Of a stretch of 64,000 bases of DNA, positions 56,599 through 64,000 are shown in pieces (position 1 is the first letter of the stretch; each line of letters opens with the position of its first letter). This DNA comes from Microthrixaceae bacterium. Lineage in GTDB: Bacteria > Actinomycetota > Acidimicrobiia > Acidimicrobiales > Microtrichaceae. The notes under the pieces were generated by a model. It was not told the DNA's origin. It was given only the letters and a program-made list of their open reading frames with translations, and ran no database searches. Where the stretch lies: contig JAMLGM010000001.1 in the NCBI GenBank assembly GCA_023957975.1, positions 434,001-498,000 on the forward strand, in the 5' to 3' direction. The translations under genes were made by a program, and so were the position numbers.

Positions 56599-56772
56599 AG
56601 CGGACCATCCCCCCGGTTCGCTCGCCCTCTCGGCGCAACTGTCGAGAGTACTGGCCTACGGGCCATCGAACGTTCTCGACCATCTCCCCCCCCTCCGATC
56701 GTCGAGAACGAGCGAAAGCGATAGCTGACGCAACGACGAAGGCCCATCCCCCCGGGCCTTCGTCGTGTTTTC
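56599..56772 (+). ncRNA. Candidate 6C-like small RNA
   Basis: Fills most of the 336-bp gap 56447-56782. Hairpins: 56599-56622 with loop ATCCCCCC; 56627-56648 (CTCTCG/CGAGAG); 56652-56665 (TGGCC-TACG-GGCCA); 56671-56710 with a 10-bp stem and a C8 loop; and terminator 56732-56767 with loop ATCCCCCC, then TTTT. The actinobacterial 6C RNA is known for paired stem-loops with runs of six or more C. No plus-strand gene precedes the terminator, which supports an independent RNA. The 5' end is an estimate. Confidence 0.65.
56732..56771 (+). terminator. Intrinsic terminator of the 6C-like RNA
   Basis: ACGACGAAGGCCC (56733-56745) and GGGCCTTCGTCGT (56754-56766) form a perfect 13-bp stem, followed by GTTTT. 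It reads in the plus direction although no plus-strand gene lies upstream. Confidence 0.7.
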
Positions 56773-56782
56773 GGCCAGGCGC

Positions 56783-57532
56783 TCAGATGGGGAAGCCGAG
56801 CTCGGCGATCTCGATCGACTCGATCGAGTGATCATCCGCCTTGGTCACGATGATCGTGGCCTCTGATCGAGCGGGGGCGATGTGCTTACGAAGATTGACA
56901 CCGTTGATCTCGTCCCACACGAGCTCGGCAGTCGCTACGGCATCTGAATCGCTCATGTCCACGAACATCGAATAGAAGCTGTCCGGGTTGGATGCCGCCT
57001 GGACGCGGAACTTCATGAACCGGTCGACGAACCATGTGGCGACGACTGAAGTGTCGGCGTCGACGTAGATGCGTTCGTCAAGGCACTCCGCGACTCGACG
57101 GTCTCCGGCGACCGCACTCGACCCAAACAGGTTCAGCCCTTCGACGATGACGATGTCGGGGTTCTCGATGCGTCCGCGTTCCGCCGACAGGTCGTAGCGA
57201 ATGTGGTCATACAGCGGAAAGGTCGCTTCGGCGCCGGACCGGATCGTCTCGAGAAAGTCGATGAGCCCCGCGGTGTCGTAGGTGTCGGGGAAGCCCTTGT
57301 GAAAGGCCCGTCCGAGCGGTTCGAGCGTCGCGTTGGGGAGGAGGAATCCGTCGGTCGACACGACCTCGACGGTGAGGCGGTATCGAGCTTGAAGTGCGGC
57401 TGCGAGCTCGGCGGCCATCGACGATTTCCCGACGGCGACCGAACCTGTCACGCCGACGAGATCGGGGCGGCGGCCGCGTGCCTCGGACCGAGCGGCGACC
57501 AGGTCGATGAGCTCCACAACAGGTTCGGTCAT
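56783..57532 (-). CDS. coaA: Pantothenate kinase type I
   Basis: First step of coenzyme A synthesis: ATP-dependent phosphorylation of pantothenate. The P-loop GSVAVGKSS (30-38), VSTDGFLLPNATLE, KGFPDTYD, YDHIRYD and the WDEINGVNLRKHIAPARSEA tail match CoaA. At 249 residues it is about 60-70 shorter than E. coli CoaA because the N-terminal extension before the P-loop is missing. A homologous uridine kinase is a less likely reading. It follows lhgO by 16 bp on the same strand. Confidence 0.9.
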   Translation of the reverse strand: MTEPVVELIDLVAARSEARGRRPDLVGVTGSVAVGKSSMAAELAAALQARYRLTVEVVSTDGFLLPNATLEPLGRAFHKGFPDTYDTAGLIDFLETIRSGAEATFPLYDHIRYDLSAERGRIENPDIVIVEGLNLFGSSAVAGDRRVAECLDERIYVDADTSVVATWFVDRFMKFRVQAASNPDSFYSMFVDMSDSDAVATAELVWDEINGVNLRKHIAPARSEATIIVTKADDHSIESIEIAELGFPI

Positions 57533-57548
57533 CGGCCCGCCCTAATGG

Positions 57549-58757
57549 TCAGGTGATCTTCGACCACCGCTGAGCGATGTCGTGGGCGATGGCGAGGCTT
57601 GCCGTCGCCGCCGGGCTCGGAGCGTTCACAACGTGGACCGACCGAGGGCCATCGGCGAACTCGAAATCGTCGACAAGGGTTCCATCAGGTCGGATGGCCT
57701 GGGCGCGGATTCCGGCCTTGCTCTTGATCAGGTCGGCCGCGGTCACCTCGGGAACGAGACCCTGCAGCGCGTGGACGAACGCGGACTTGCTCAACGAGCG
57801 GTACATCTCGCCCATGCCGGTCTTCCAGTACTTTTTTGCCAGCACCCAACTGCCTTTATCGAACGCCATCTCCTTGATGTCGTCGAAATCTGCGACGCCC
57901 CACGTGTAGCCCTCGCGTGCCAGCGCGATCACGGCGTTGGGGCCCGCATGAATCTCGCCGTCGATCATGCGGGTGAAATGTACTCCGAGGAAGGGAAAGC
58001 GTGGGTCGGGAACCGGATAGATGAGGTGTCGGACGAGACTGCGCGACTGCGGGGTGAGTTCGTAGTACTCGCCGCGGAACGGCATGATCCGGGCTCGGGT
58101 ATCGCGTCCGGCGAGCTGGGCGACCTTGTCGGATTGCAGGCCCGAACAGTTGATCATCGTCCGAGCGGTGACGACGCGGCTGTCGGTGCGCACCGTCACC
58201 TGGTCGGCGGACTCGGTGATGGCGGTCGCAGGGGTGTCGAAGAGCACCTCGCCTCCGGCGGCCCGGATCTCCTCGACCAGCGCGTTACACATCGCCTTGT
58301 AGTCGGTGATGCCAGCTTCGGGCACCAGCAGCGCCGAGAGCCCTTCGCAGTGAGGTTCGCGTTCGCGAAGCTGGGCGCGGGTCATCGTCGAGATGTTCAG
58401 GCCGTGTTCCAGGCCCCGCTGGTGGAGCGCGTCGAGCTTGTCGAGTTGGTCGGTCGCGGTGGCCACGATCACTTTGCCGCACACGTCGACCGGAATGGAG
58501 TGCTCGTCAAGGAATGCGAACAGCAACTCGCGGCCGCTCTTGACCATGGCGGCCTTGTTCGAACCCGGCGGGTAGTAGATGCCCGAGTGGATCACGCCCG
58601 AGTTTCGGCCGGTCTGATGCGCGGCAGCCTTGGATTCCTTTTCGATGACCGTGACCCGCGTGTCCGGGCGAAGCTGTTGAACGGCGCGGGCGGAGGCCAG
58701 GCCGACGATGCCGGCGCCGATGACGACGAGGTCGAGGTCCGTGGACGTGGCGGTCAT
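57549..58757 (-). CDS. lhgO: L-2-hydroxyglutarate oxidase/dehydrogenase
   Basis: FAD enzyme that oxidises L-2-hydroxyglutarate to 2-oxoglutarate, a metabolite-repair reaction, with electrons going to the respiratory chain or oxygen. The 402 residues match LhgO length. FAD motif VIGAGIVGLASARAVQQ is at the N-terminus; HQTGRNSGVIHSGIYYPPGS and FLGVHFTRMIDGEIHAGPNAV are family signatures. The ATG at 58757 removes an atypical 16-residue extension. It is probably co-transcribed with coaA. Confidence 0.9.
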   Translation of the reverse strand: MTATSTDLDLVVIGAGIVGLASARAVQQLRPDTRVTVIEKESKAAAHQTGRNSGVIHSGIYYPPGSNKAAMVKSGRELLFAFLDEHSIPVDVCGKVIVATATDQLDKLDALHQRGLEHGLNISTMTRAQLREREPHCEGLSALLVPEAGITDYKAMCNALVEEIRAAGGEVLFDTPATAITESADQVTVRTDSRVVTARTMINCSGLQSDKVAQLAGRDTRARIMPFRGEYYELTPQSRSLVRHLIYPVPDPRFPFLGVHFTRMIDGEIHAGPNAVIALAREGYTWGVADFDDIKEMAFDKGSWVLAKKYWKTGMGEMYRSLSKSAFVHALQGLVPEVTAADLIKSKAGIRAQAIRPDGTLVDDFEFADGPRSVHVVNAPSPAATASLAIAHDIAQRWSKIT

Positions 58758-58865
58758 GGTGGGGAATACTCCGGATGGGAAGGCGGGGAACTGAGCGGCT
58801 TTCACGCTAGCGGTGGTTGGGAAAACCGCGACGTTGTGTGACCGAAGCGATGCGGGGACCCCGCG

Positions 58866-60911
58866 TTACACGTCGAGCGCTTCGAGGTCGATGAGTGAGC
58901 TGTTCTCGAGCAGGAACTGGCGGCGACGGGCGACGTCGGAACCCATGAGGGTGTCGAACACTTCGGCAACGCGCAGCGCCTCGGCGGCATCGTCCATCGT
59001 GATGCGCCGTAGGATGCGCGTTTCGACGTCGAGGCAGGACTCGGCGAGTTCCTCCACGTCCATCTCGCCGAGCCCCTTGAAGCGCACCCATTGCAGGTTC
59101 TCGGCGCGACGGTTGCCCTTGCAGAGTTCCGCGGTGAGCGCGTCCTTCTCGTCGTCGGAGTAGGCGTGGTATTTCTGGTCGCCGACCTTGACGGTGTACA
59201 GCGGCGGCTGAGCGGCGAACACCCGGCCGTCCTCGAGCATCGGACGCATGTAGTGATAGATCAGCGTCAACAACAGACAGCGGATGTGGCTGCCGTCGAC
59301 GTCGGCATCGCACAGGATGATGATGCGGCCGTAGCGGGCATCGTCGATATTGAATTCGCGACCCGAACCCGCGCCGATCGCGGTGATGAGCGCCTGAGCC
59401 TCGGCATTTTCGATGACCTGCTTGAGCGTCGACTTTCCGGCGTTGACCACTTTGCCGCGCAATGGCAGCACGGCCATGTACTCGGAGTTGCGGCCAGCCT
59501 TGGCCGGCCCGGCGGCCGAGTCGCCCTCGACGATGAGGAGTTCTGAGCCGATGCCGTGGGTGCGGCAATCGGCGAGCTTGTCGGGCATGCCGGTCGAGGA
59601 GAGGTTGGCGGCCTTGCGCTTGGCGTCGAGGTTCTGTTTCGTCGCCACGCGGTTGAGTACGGCCTGCGCGATCTTGTCGCGCACGGCGTTGACGTGGGTC
59701 TTTCGCCCGCCGCTCTCGATCCAGTTGGTGAACCCGTCTTTGACGGCCTCATAGACGATCGACTGCACGGGCGGGGTGCCGAGTTCGCCTTTGGTCTGAC
59801 CTTTGAACTGGGGCTCGGGAAAGGTGACCTTCACCGCGGCGACCAGACCTTCTTGGACGTCGGTCTTCTCGGCGCGGTCCTTGCCTTGTTTCGCCAGCTT
59901 CGCGAGCTTCTTGGTGGTCGCCAGCAACACGTCGTTCGCGACCTTGTTCATCGCCCGCTCGAACCCGGCCACGTGGGTGCCGCCTTCCGCCGTGGGGATC
60001 GTGTTGACGAAGCTGACGAGCTTGGTCTCGTAGCCCTTCACCCAGCGAAAGGCGATGTCGACCTGGCACGGCCGCGTCACCTCGGTCATCTTGCCCTCGA
60101 CCGGCACCTTCTCGGTGAACGTGCTGGTGCCGAAGATGGTGACGATCTCGGAGACGGCTTCGCCGATGCTCAGCAACTCCACGAAGTCGGCCAAGCCGCC
60201 CTTGGCGATGAACTCCTCCGGTTCGCGCGGCTCGCTGCCGCGCTTGTCGATGAGACGTACCTTGAGTCCGGGCACGAGGAAACACACTTGGGCGACGTGT
60301 TCGCGCACGAGTTCGTATTCGATCGTGAGGCCCGGGTCGAAGACCTCGAAATCGGGCCAGAAACGAACCCGCGTGCCGGTGCGTTTGGCGGGGATCTTCT
60401 TGACCTGCTCGAGCTTCGAGGTGGCCTTGAACCCGCCATTCGGTCCGAAATGTCCTGGCTTGCGGTCCTTGAATCCGAGCCGTTGGGTGAGTCCGTCACG
60501 GTCGACTTCGACGGTGACCTTCGTGGACAGCGCGTTGACGACCGAGGCGCCGACGCCGTGCAGACCCCCGGACGCGGCGTACGCGCCGGCCCCGAACTTT
60601 CCACCGGCGTGAAGCTCGGTGAAGACGTATTCGAGCGCGGTGCGCTTGCCGTCCTTGAGCCCGGTGGGGATACCTCGCCCATTGTCGGAGACCTCGACGG
60701 AGCGGTCCTTGTGCAGGGTGACTTCTATGAGGTTGCAATGGCCGGCAGCGGCCTCATCGACGGCATTGTCGACGATTTCCCAGACGAGGTGATGCAGGCC
60801 TTCGGGTCCGGTGCCGCCGATGTACATGCCGGGGCGCTTACGCACCGCGTCGAGCCCTTCGAGGACTTGGATGGAGTGTTCGTCGTATGCCTGGGGGGAG
60901 GTATCGGCCAT
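58866..60911 (-). CDS. parE: DNA topoisomerase type IIA, ATPase subunit (ParE/GyrB)
   Basis: A 681-residue ATPase subunit. GHKL motifs (EIVDNAVDEAAAGHC, DNGRGIPTG, GLHGVGASVVNALS) and TOPRIM motifs (EGDSAAG near residue 465, DADVDGSH near 545) are intact. Directly downstream of parC on the same strand with a 56-bp gap. I call it topoisomerase IV-like because the partner lacks a canonical GyrA box and the pair is not beside recF or dnaA-type genes. Gyrase cannot be excluded. Confidence 0.9.
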   Translation of the reverse strand: MADTSPQAYDEHSIQVLEGLDAVRKRPGMYIGGTGPEGLHHLVWEIVDNAVDEAAAGHCNLIEVTLHKDRSVEVSDNGRGIPTGLKDGKRTALEYVFTELHAGGKFGAGAYAASGGLHGVGASVVNALSTKVTVEVDRDGLTQRLGFKDRKPGHFGPNGGFKATSKLEQVKKIPAKRTGTRVRFWPDFEVFDPGLTIEYELVREHVAQVCFLVPGLKVRLIDKRGSEPREPEEFIAKGGLADFVELLSIGEAVSEIVTIFGTSTFTEKVPVEGKMTEVTRPCQVDIAFRWVKGYETKLVSFVNTIPTAEGGTHVAGFERAMNKVANDVLLATTKKLAKLAKQGKDRAEKTDVQEGLVAAVKVTFPEPQFKGQTKGELGTPPVQSIVYEAVKDGFTNWIESGGRKTHVNAVRDKIAQAVLNRVATKQNLDAKRKAANLSSTGMPDKLADCRTHGIGSELLIVEGDSAAGPAKAGRNSEYMAVLPLRGKVVNAGKSTLKQVIENAEAQALITAIGAGSGREFNIDDARYGRIIILCDADVDGSHIRCLLLTLIYHYMRPMLEDGRVFAAQPPLYTVKVGDQKYHAYSDDEKDALTAELCKGNRRAENLQWVRFKGLGEMDVEELAESCLDVETRILRRITMDDAAEALRVAEVFDTLMGSDVARRRQFLLENSSLIDLEALDV

Positions 60912-60967
60912 GAGAAGTCAGTTCTGAGGGTTGGTCGAGTGAAGGTGGGCGATGTGTCGAGGACGGG

Positions 60968-63454
60968 TCACCATCGCCCGAACCCGACGTCGAGGATGCG
61001 ACGCGAAACCGGTCGACTGATGAGGTCGCGGGCGCTCGGAGCGATGGTCAATGATTCGGGGTTGGGGTCGGGTTTTGAGGGGTTGTCCTCGGTGCCGACG
61101 ATCACGCTGAGGCCGGCGGCGTCGGGACCGACGTAGGCGAAGTCGACCCTGCGCTCGTCGCGGAACTTCGTGAGGCGCACCCCGGCGGTGCCTCGCCCCT
61201 TGAGCGGAACCTCCGCAGCGTCGGTCACCTTGGCGGTCATGGCGTCGGTGTGCGTCAACACGATCGCGTCCGACCCGACGACCGCGGCGGCGATGACGGC
61301 GGCACCCTCGGAGAGCTTCATCCCTGCGACGCCGCCGGCACCACGGCCTTGTACCGTCACTGTCGATGCCGAAATCCGAAGGGCTTGGGCATTCGAGCTG
61401 ACCAGCACGACCTCGGCGTCATCCGGTGCGGGAAACATGGCGACGACGGTGTCGCCGCTCTTGAGGTTCACGATCGTGCGCGTGCTGGCGGTGGAGGTGA
61501 TCTCCTTGGCCGCGATGCGCTTCACGACGCCATTGGCGGTCACGATCATCCAGGGGTCGGAACTCGGCGTCGGCTCGTCGTTGCCCGCAAGGTCGTCGCC
61601 GGTGGCCGTTGCCGCGCTCGGTGCGGGCCCGGCCACCAGCCCGACGATGGACTCGCCCTTTTGGGTGGTGAAGGCTTCGGATTGAGTCACCCCGCGCGAC
61701 CGGCCGGTGATTTCGGGGATCGCCGCGGCGGGTGACACCAGGACCCGACCCGTGTTCGTGATGCTGATCACCTTGCCGGTCGTTCGGGTTTCGACCCGTG
61801 TTCGCAGGACGTCGTGGCGGCCGAACGTCGACTGCTTCGGACCCCCAGCCGGTTCGCGGCCGACGATGCCGGAGGCCGACAGGGTGATTCGGCACGGCTC
61901 ATCGACGAGACCCTCGGGGGCTTCGATCATCGACTCGATCGAGACGTCGTCGATCTGGTCGGGGCGGATGATGCGGCTGCGGCGCGGGGCCCCGTAGCGC
62001 TCGACCATCTCCTCGAGTTCCTTCAACACGATGGTTCGCTGGCGCTGCTCTGAGGCGAGGATCTTTTCGTACTCGGCGATCTGGTCGCGCAACGCCGCAA
62101 CCTCTTCTTCGAGCTTGAGCTTCTCGAGGGCCGTGAGGCGCCGAAGCTGCATGTCGAGGATGTGGTTGGCCTGGATCTCGCTGAGGGAAAGCTCCTGTTG
62201 GAGCCGCGCCCGGGCCTCGGGTACGTCCTGGCTCGAGCGGATGATCGAAATGACCAGGTCGATGGCGTCGAGCGCGATGAGGAGACCCTCGAGGATGTGC
62301 AGCCGGTCCTGTGCCTTCTGCAGCCGGTGGGCGGTGCGTCGGCGAACGACGTCGAGGCGATGCTCGGCGTAGTAGTTGCACAGGTCCCAGATCCCGACCG
62401 TGGTGGGGACGCCGTTGACCAACACGACGTTGTTGATGCCGAAGCTCTCCTCCATCGGGGTGAGCTTGTAGAGCTCGGTCAGCACGGCCTTGGCGTTGAC
62501 CCCCGGCTTGCATTCGATGGTGATGTTCATCCCCGTACGGCGGTCCTGGAGGTTCTTGACCGCCGAGACGCCGTTGAGCTTGCCGGCGTTGACGAGGTCC
62601 TGGATGCGTCCGACGATGCGCTCGGGGCCGACCATGTAGGGCAATTCGGTGACGACGATGCCTTGGCGCGACTTGGTGAGGTTCACGATCTCGGCGGTGG
62701 CTCGCATGCGAAACGATCCGCGTCCGGTCGCATAGGCCTCGGCGATCGAGTCGTCGATGATGATGCCCCCCGAGGGGAGGTCCGGTCCGGGCAGAACCGC
62801 CATGAGATCTTCGACGGTCGGTTTGGGTCGACGTTGGGTCATGACCAACTTGATCGCCTCGTACACCTCGCTGAGGTTGTGTGGCGCCATGTTCGTCGCC
62901 ATGCCGACCGCGATGCCCGTGGTGCCGTTGACCAACAGGTTGGGCAGCCGCGCCGGCATGTAGATGGGTTCGTCGCGCTCCCCGTCGAAGGTGGGGCGGA
63001 ACTCGACCGTGTCCTCATCGATTTCGTCGAGCATCTCCATCGCGGCTGGGGATAGCCGGCACTCGGTGTAGCGGTACGCGGCAGGCGGATCGTCGAGGGT
63101 GCCGAAGTTGCCGTGGGGGTCGACGAGGCGGATATTGCGGCTGAAGTCCTGCCCCATGCGGGTGAGTGCGTCGTAGATCGACCCGTCCCCATGGGGGTGG
63201 TACTTGCCCATCGTGTCGCCGACGACACCGGCGCACTTGCGGTGGGGCCGGTCGGGGCGCAGGCCCATCGACTGCATGGAGTACAGGATGCGGCGTTGCA
63301 CCGGCTTGAGCCCGTCGCGAACATCGGGGATGGCGCGGGAGGTGATCACCGACAGGGAATAGGCGAGGAAGCTCTCGCTCATCTCCTGTTGGACGGGTAT
63401 CTCGACGATTTCGCGTGCGAAGTTCGACTCGAACAGATCGCCTTGAGGGGGCAT
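60968..63454 (-). CDS. parC: DNA topoisomerase type IIA, cleavage subunit (ParC/GyrA)
   Basis: An 828-residue cleavage subunit. The catalytic tyrosine is Tyr129 (in AYRYTECRLS) and the C-terminal beta-pinwheel runs from about residue 510. The quinolone pocket reads HPHGDGSIYDALTRM: Gly91 lies at the position of E. coli GyrA Ser83, while Asp95 matches Asp87. No QRRGGKG GyrA box is seen, which argues for topoisomerase IV. GGAG precedes the ATG. parE follows in the operon. Confidence 0.9.
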   Translation of the reverse strand: MPPQGDLFESNFAREIVEIPVQQEMSESFLAYSLSVITSRAIPDVRDGLKPVQRRILYSMQSMGLRPDRPHRKCAGVVGDTMGKYHPHGDGSIYDALTRMGQDFSRNIRLVDPHGNFGTLDDPPAAYRYTECRLSPAAMEMLDEIDEDTVEFRPTFDGERDEPIYMPARLPNLLVNGTTGIAVGMATNMAPHNLSEVYEAIKLVMTQRRPKPTVEDLMAVLPGPDLPSGGIIIDDSIAEAYATGRGSFRMRATAEIVNLTKSRQGIVVTELPYMVGPERIVGRIQDLVNAGKLNGVSAVKNLQDRRTGMNITIECKPGVNAKAVLTELYKLTPMEESFGINNVVLVNGVPTTVGIWDLCNYYAEHRLDVVRRRTAHRLQKAQDRLHILEGLLIALDAIDLVISIIRSSQDVPEARARLQQELSLSEIQANHILDMQLRRLTALEKLKLEEEVAALRDQIAEYEKILASEQRQRTIVLKELEEMVERYGAPRRSRIIRPDQIDDVSIESMIEAPEGLVDEPCRITLSASGIVGREPAGGPKQSTFGRHDVLRTRVETRTTGKVISITNTGRVLVSPAAAIPEITGRSRGVTQSEAFTTQKGESIVGLVAGPAPSAATATGDDLAGNDEPTPSSDPWMIVTANGVVKRIAAKEITSTASTRTIVNLKSGDTVVAMFPAPDDAEVVLVSSNAQALRISASTVTVQGRGAGGVAGMKLSEGAAVIAAAVVGSDAIVLTHTDAMTAKVTDAAEVPLKGRGTAGVRLTKFRDERRVDFAYVGPDAAGLSVIVGTEDNPSKPDPNPESLTIAPSARDLISRPVSRRILDVGFGRW

Positions 63455-63652
63455 GAAGGTCTCCAGCTGATGGGGGGCACCACAACGGGTGCGTGTTGGG
63501 GCCTCGCGGGGGCGAAGGCAGCACCGCCTGCGACGCGGGCAGAACGCACGTTCGTCGACGAGTCTAGAGGCTCTCGCGGAACCGCTCGCGGACAGCGGCC
63601 GGTCGATCTACGCCGCAGGCTCGTCGAACCGAAGCGAGGGTAGCCTGTGCCG

Positions 63653-64000
63653 GTGGGCGGGGATCGGTCGGCGAACCATGGGCACGGCGAGGCTACGGGG
63701 CCGCCGGAGCAGCGAGGTGAAATCGGTCGTCGTCCGCGCCGGCCGGAACGCCGAGTGATCGGATGCGCCGTGGTGGTCGTGCTGGCCGGCATCATCGCGA
63801 GCATCGTGTGGCGGAACGCTCCGGGTTCGGCGGCCGATGCGGACGTTGCGCTGGGCGCCCCGGGTTTGAGGACGGTTCCGAGTCCTCGGGCGGAGCCGCT
63901 GTCGGACGAGGAGCCCGTGCCTGGGGAGGTTGCTGTCGATCCGGGGCCGGGGGCGGTGCATCCCAGCGTCGCGGCCCCGCTTGACGATGCCGGCTTCGCC
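63653..64000 (+). CDS. Partial membrane-anchored protein, open at the window edge
   Basis: Frame open from GTG 63653 (or 63647) to the last base, at least 116 residues. An Arg/Gly-rich cytosolic N-terminus of about 35 residues is followed by one membrane helix (VIGCAVVVVLAGIIASIVW) and a Pro/Ala/Asp-rich extracytoplasmic part, so it looks like a single-pass protein with a Pro-rich stalk. TAGCCT (63641-63646) lies 6 nt before the 63653 GTG, consistent with a leaderless start. No family recognised in this part. It diverges from parC. Confidence 0.6.
   Translation, partial: MGGDRSANHGHGEATGPPEQRGEIGRRPRRPERRVIGCAVVVVLAGIIASIVWRNAPGSAADADVALGAPGLRTVPSPRAEPLSDEEPVPGEVAVDPGPGAVHPSVAAPLDDAGFA

Overview
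The window is high-GC DNA with long back-to-back genes on both strands and many GTG starts. It carries a dnaK-grpE-dnaJ-hspR-clpB heat-shock operon under an HspR-type operator, an Lhr helicase, a bifunctional-type dCTP deaminase, an EtfD-like membrane Fe-S oxidoreductase and ethylmalonyl-CoA mutase. This points to an actinobacterium, and the mix fits an acidimicrobial lineage, although taxonomy cannot be proven from the window alone. Several genes look leaderless: a TANNNT -10 hexamer sits 6-8 nt before the ATG or GTG.

Layout. 1-12.2 kb: carboxylesterase translationally coupled to a DtxR/MntR-type regulator, divergent lhr, a lipoprotein, a PPOX protein, a ketosteroid-isomerase-like protein, an RDD protein, an orphan ABC ATPase and gpmA. 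12.3-19 kb: chaperone operon. 19-24.5 kb: active-looking GGDEF-EAL protein, a degenerate GGDEF protein and a TAP-like hydrolase. 24.5-36.4 kb: ecm, two membrane proteins, pirin, an Fe-siderophore/heme type ABC pair, a flavoprotein, a beta-lactamase-like lipoprotein, SRPBCC and SnoaL folds. 36.5-40.8 kb: a tightly overlapping operon of ECF sigma, zinc anti-sigma, ABC ATPase and two membrane proteins. 40.8-44.4 kb: a gene graveyard (hsdM, higB, higA, fic and ardA remnants) lying on the 3' side of tRNA-Gly(CCC), which looks like a decayed integrative element. 44.5-54.1 kb: dcd, a nested 93-bp palindrome, a pseudo-receiver, etfD, a cNMP-binding protein, a GT39-type protein and a large adenylyl cyclase/ATPase/TPR protein. 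54.1-64 kb: 1-Cys peroxiredoxin, a phasin-like protein, a lipoprotein, coaA, lhgO and the parE/parC type IIA topoisomerase pair.

The most unusual signals are non-coding. Two clusters of hairpins carry exposed runs of six or more C (55361-55534 and 56599-56772) and flank a lipoprotein gene. They resemble the actinobacterial 6C RNA, but the first cluster has four C6 loops in a row and starts in the 3' UTR of the phasin-like gene. A second candidate RNA (48624-48810) has its own near-consensus promoter and a 20-bp closing stem. A 16-bp motif, GTTAGG-N4-CCTAAC, occurs four times: before the DtxR-type regulator gene, an unknown gene, the iron/heme transporter and etfD. It suggests a local metal regulon run by the regulator encoded at the left end.
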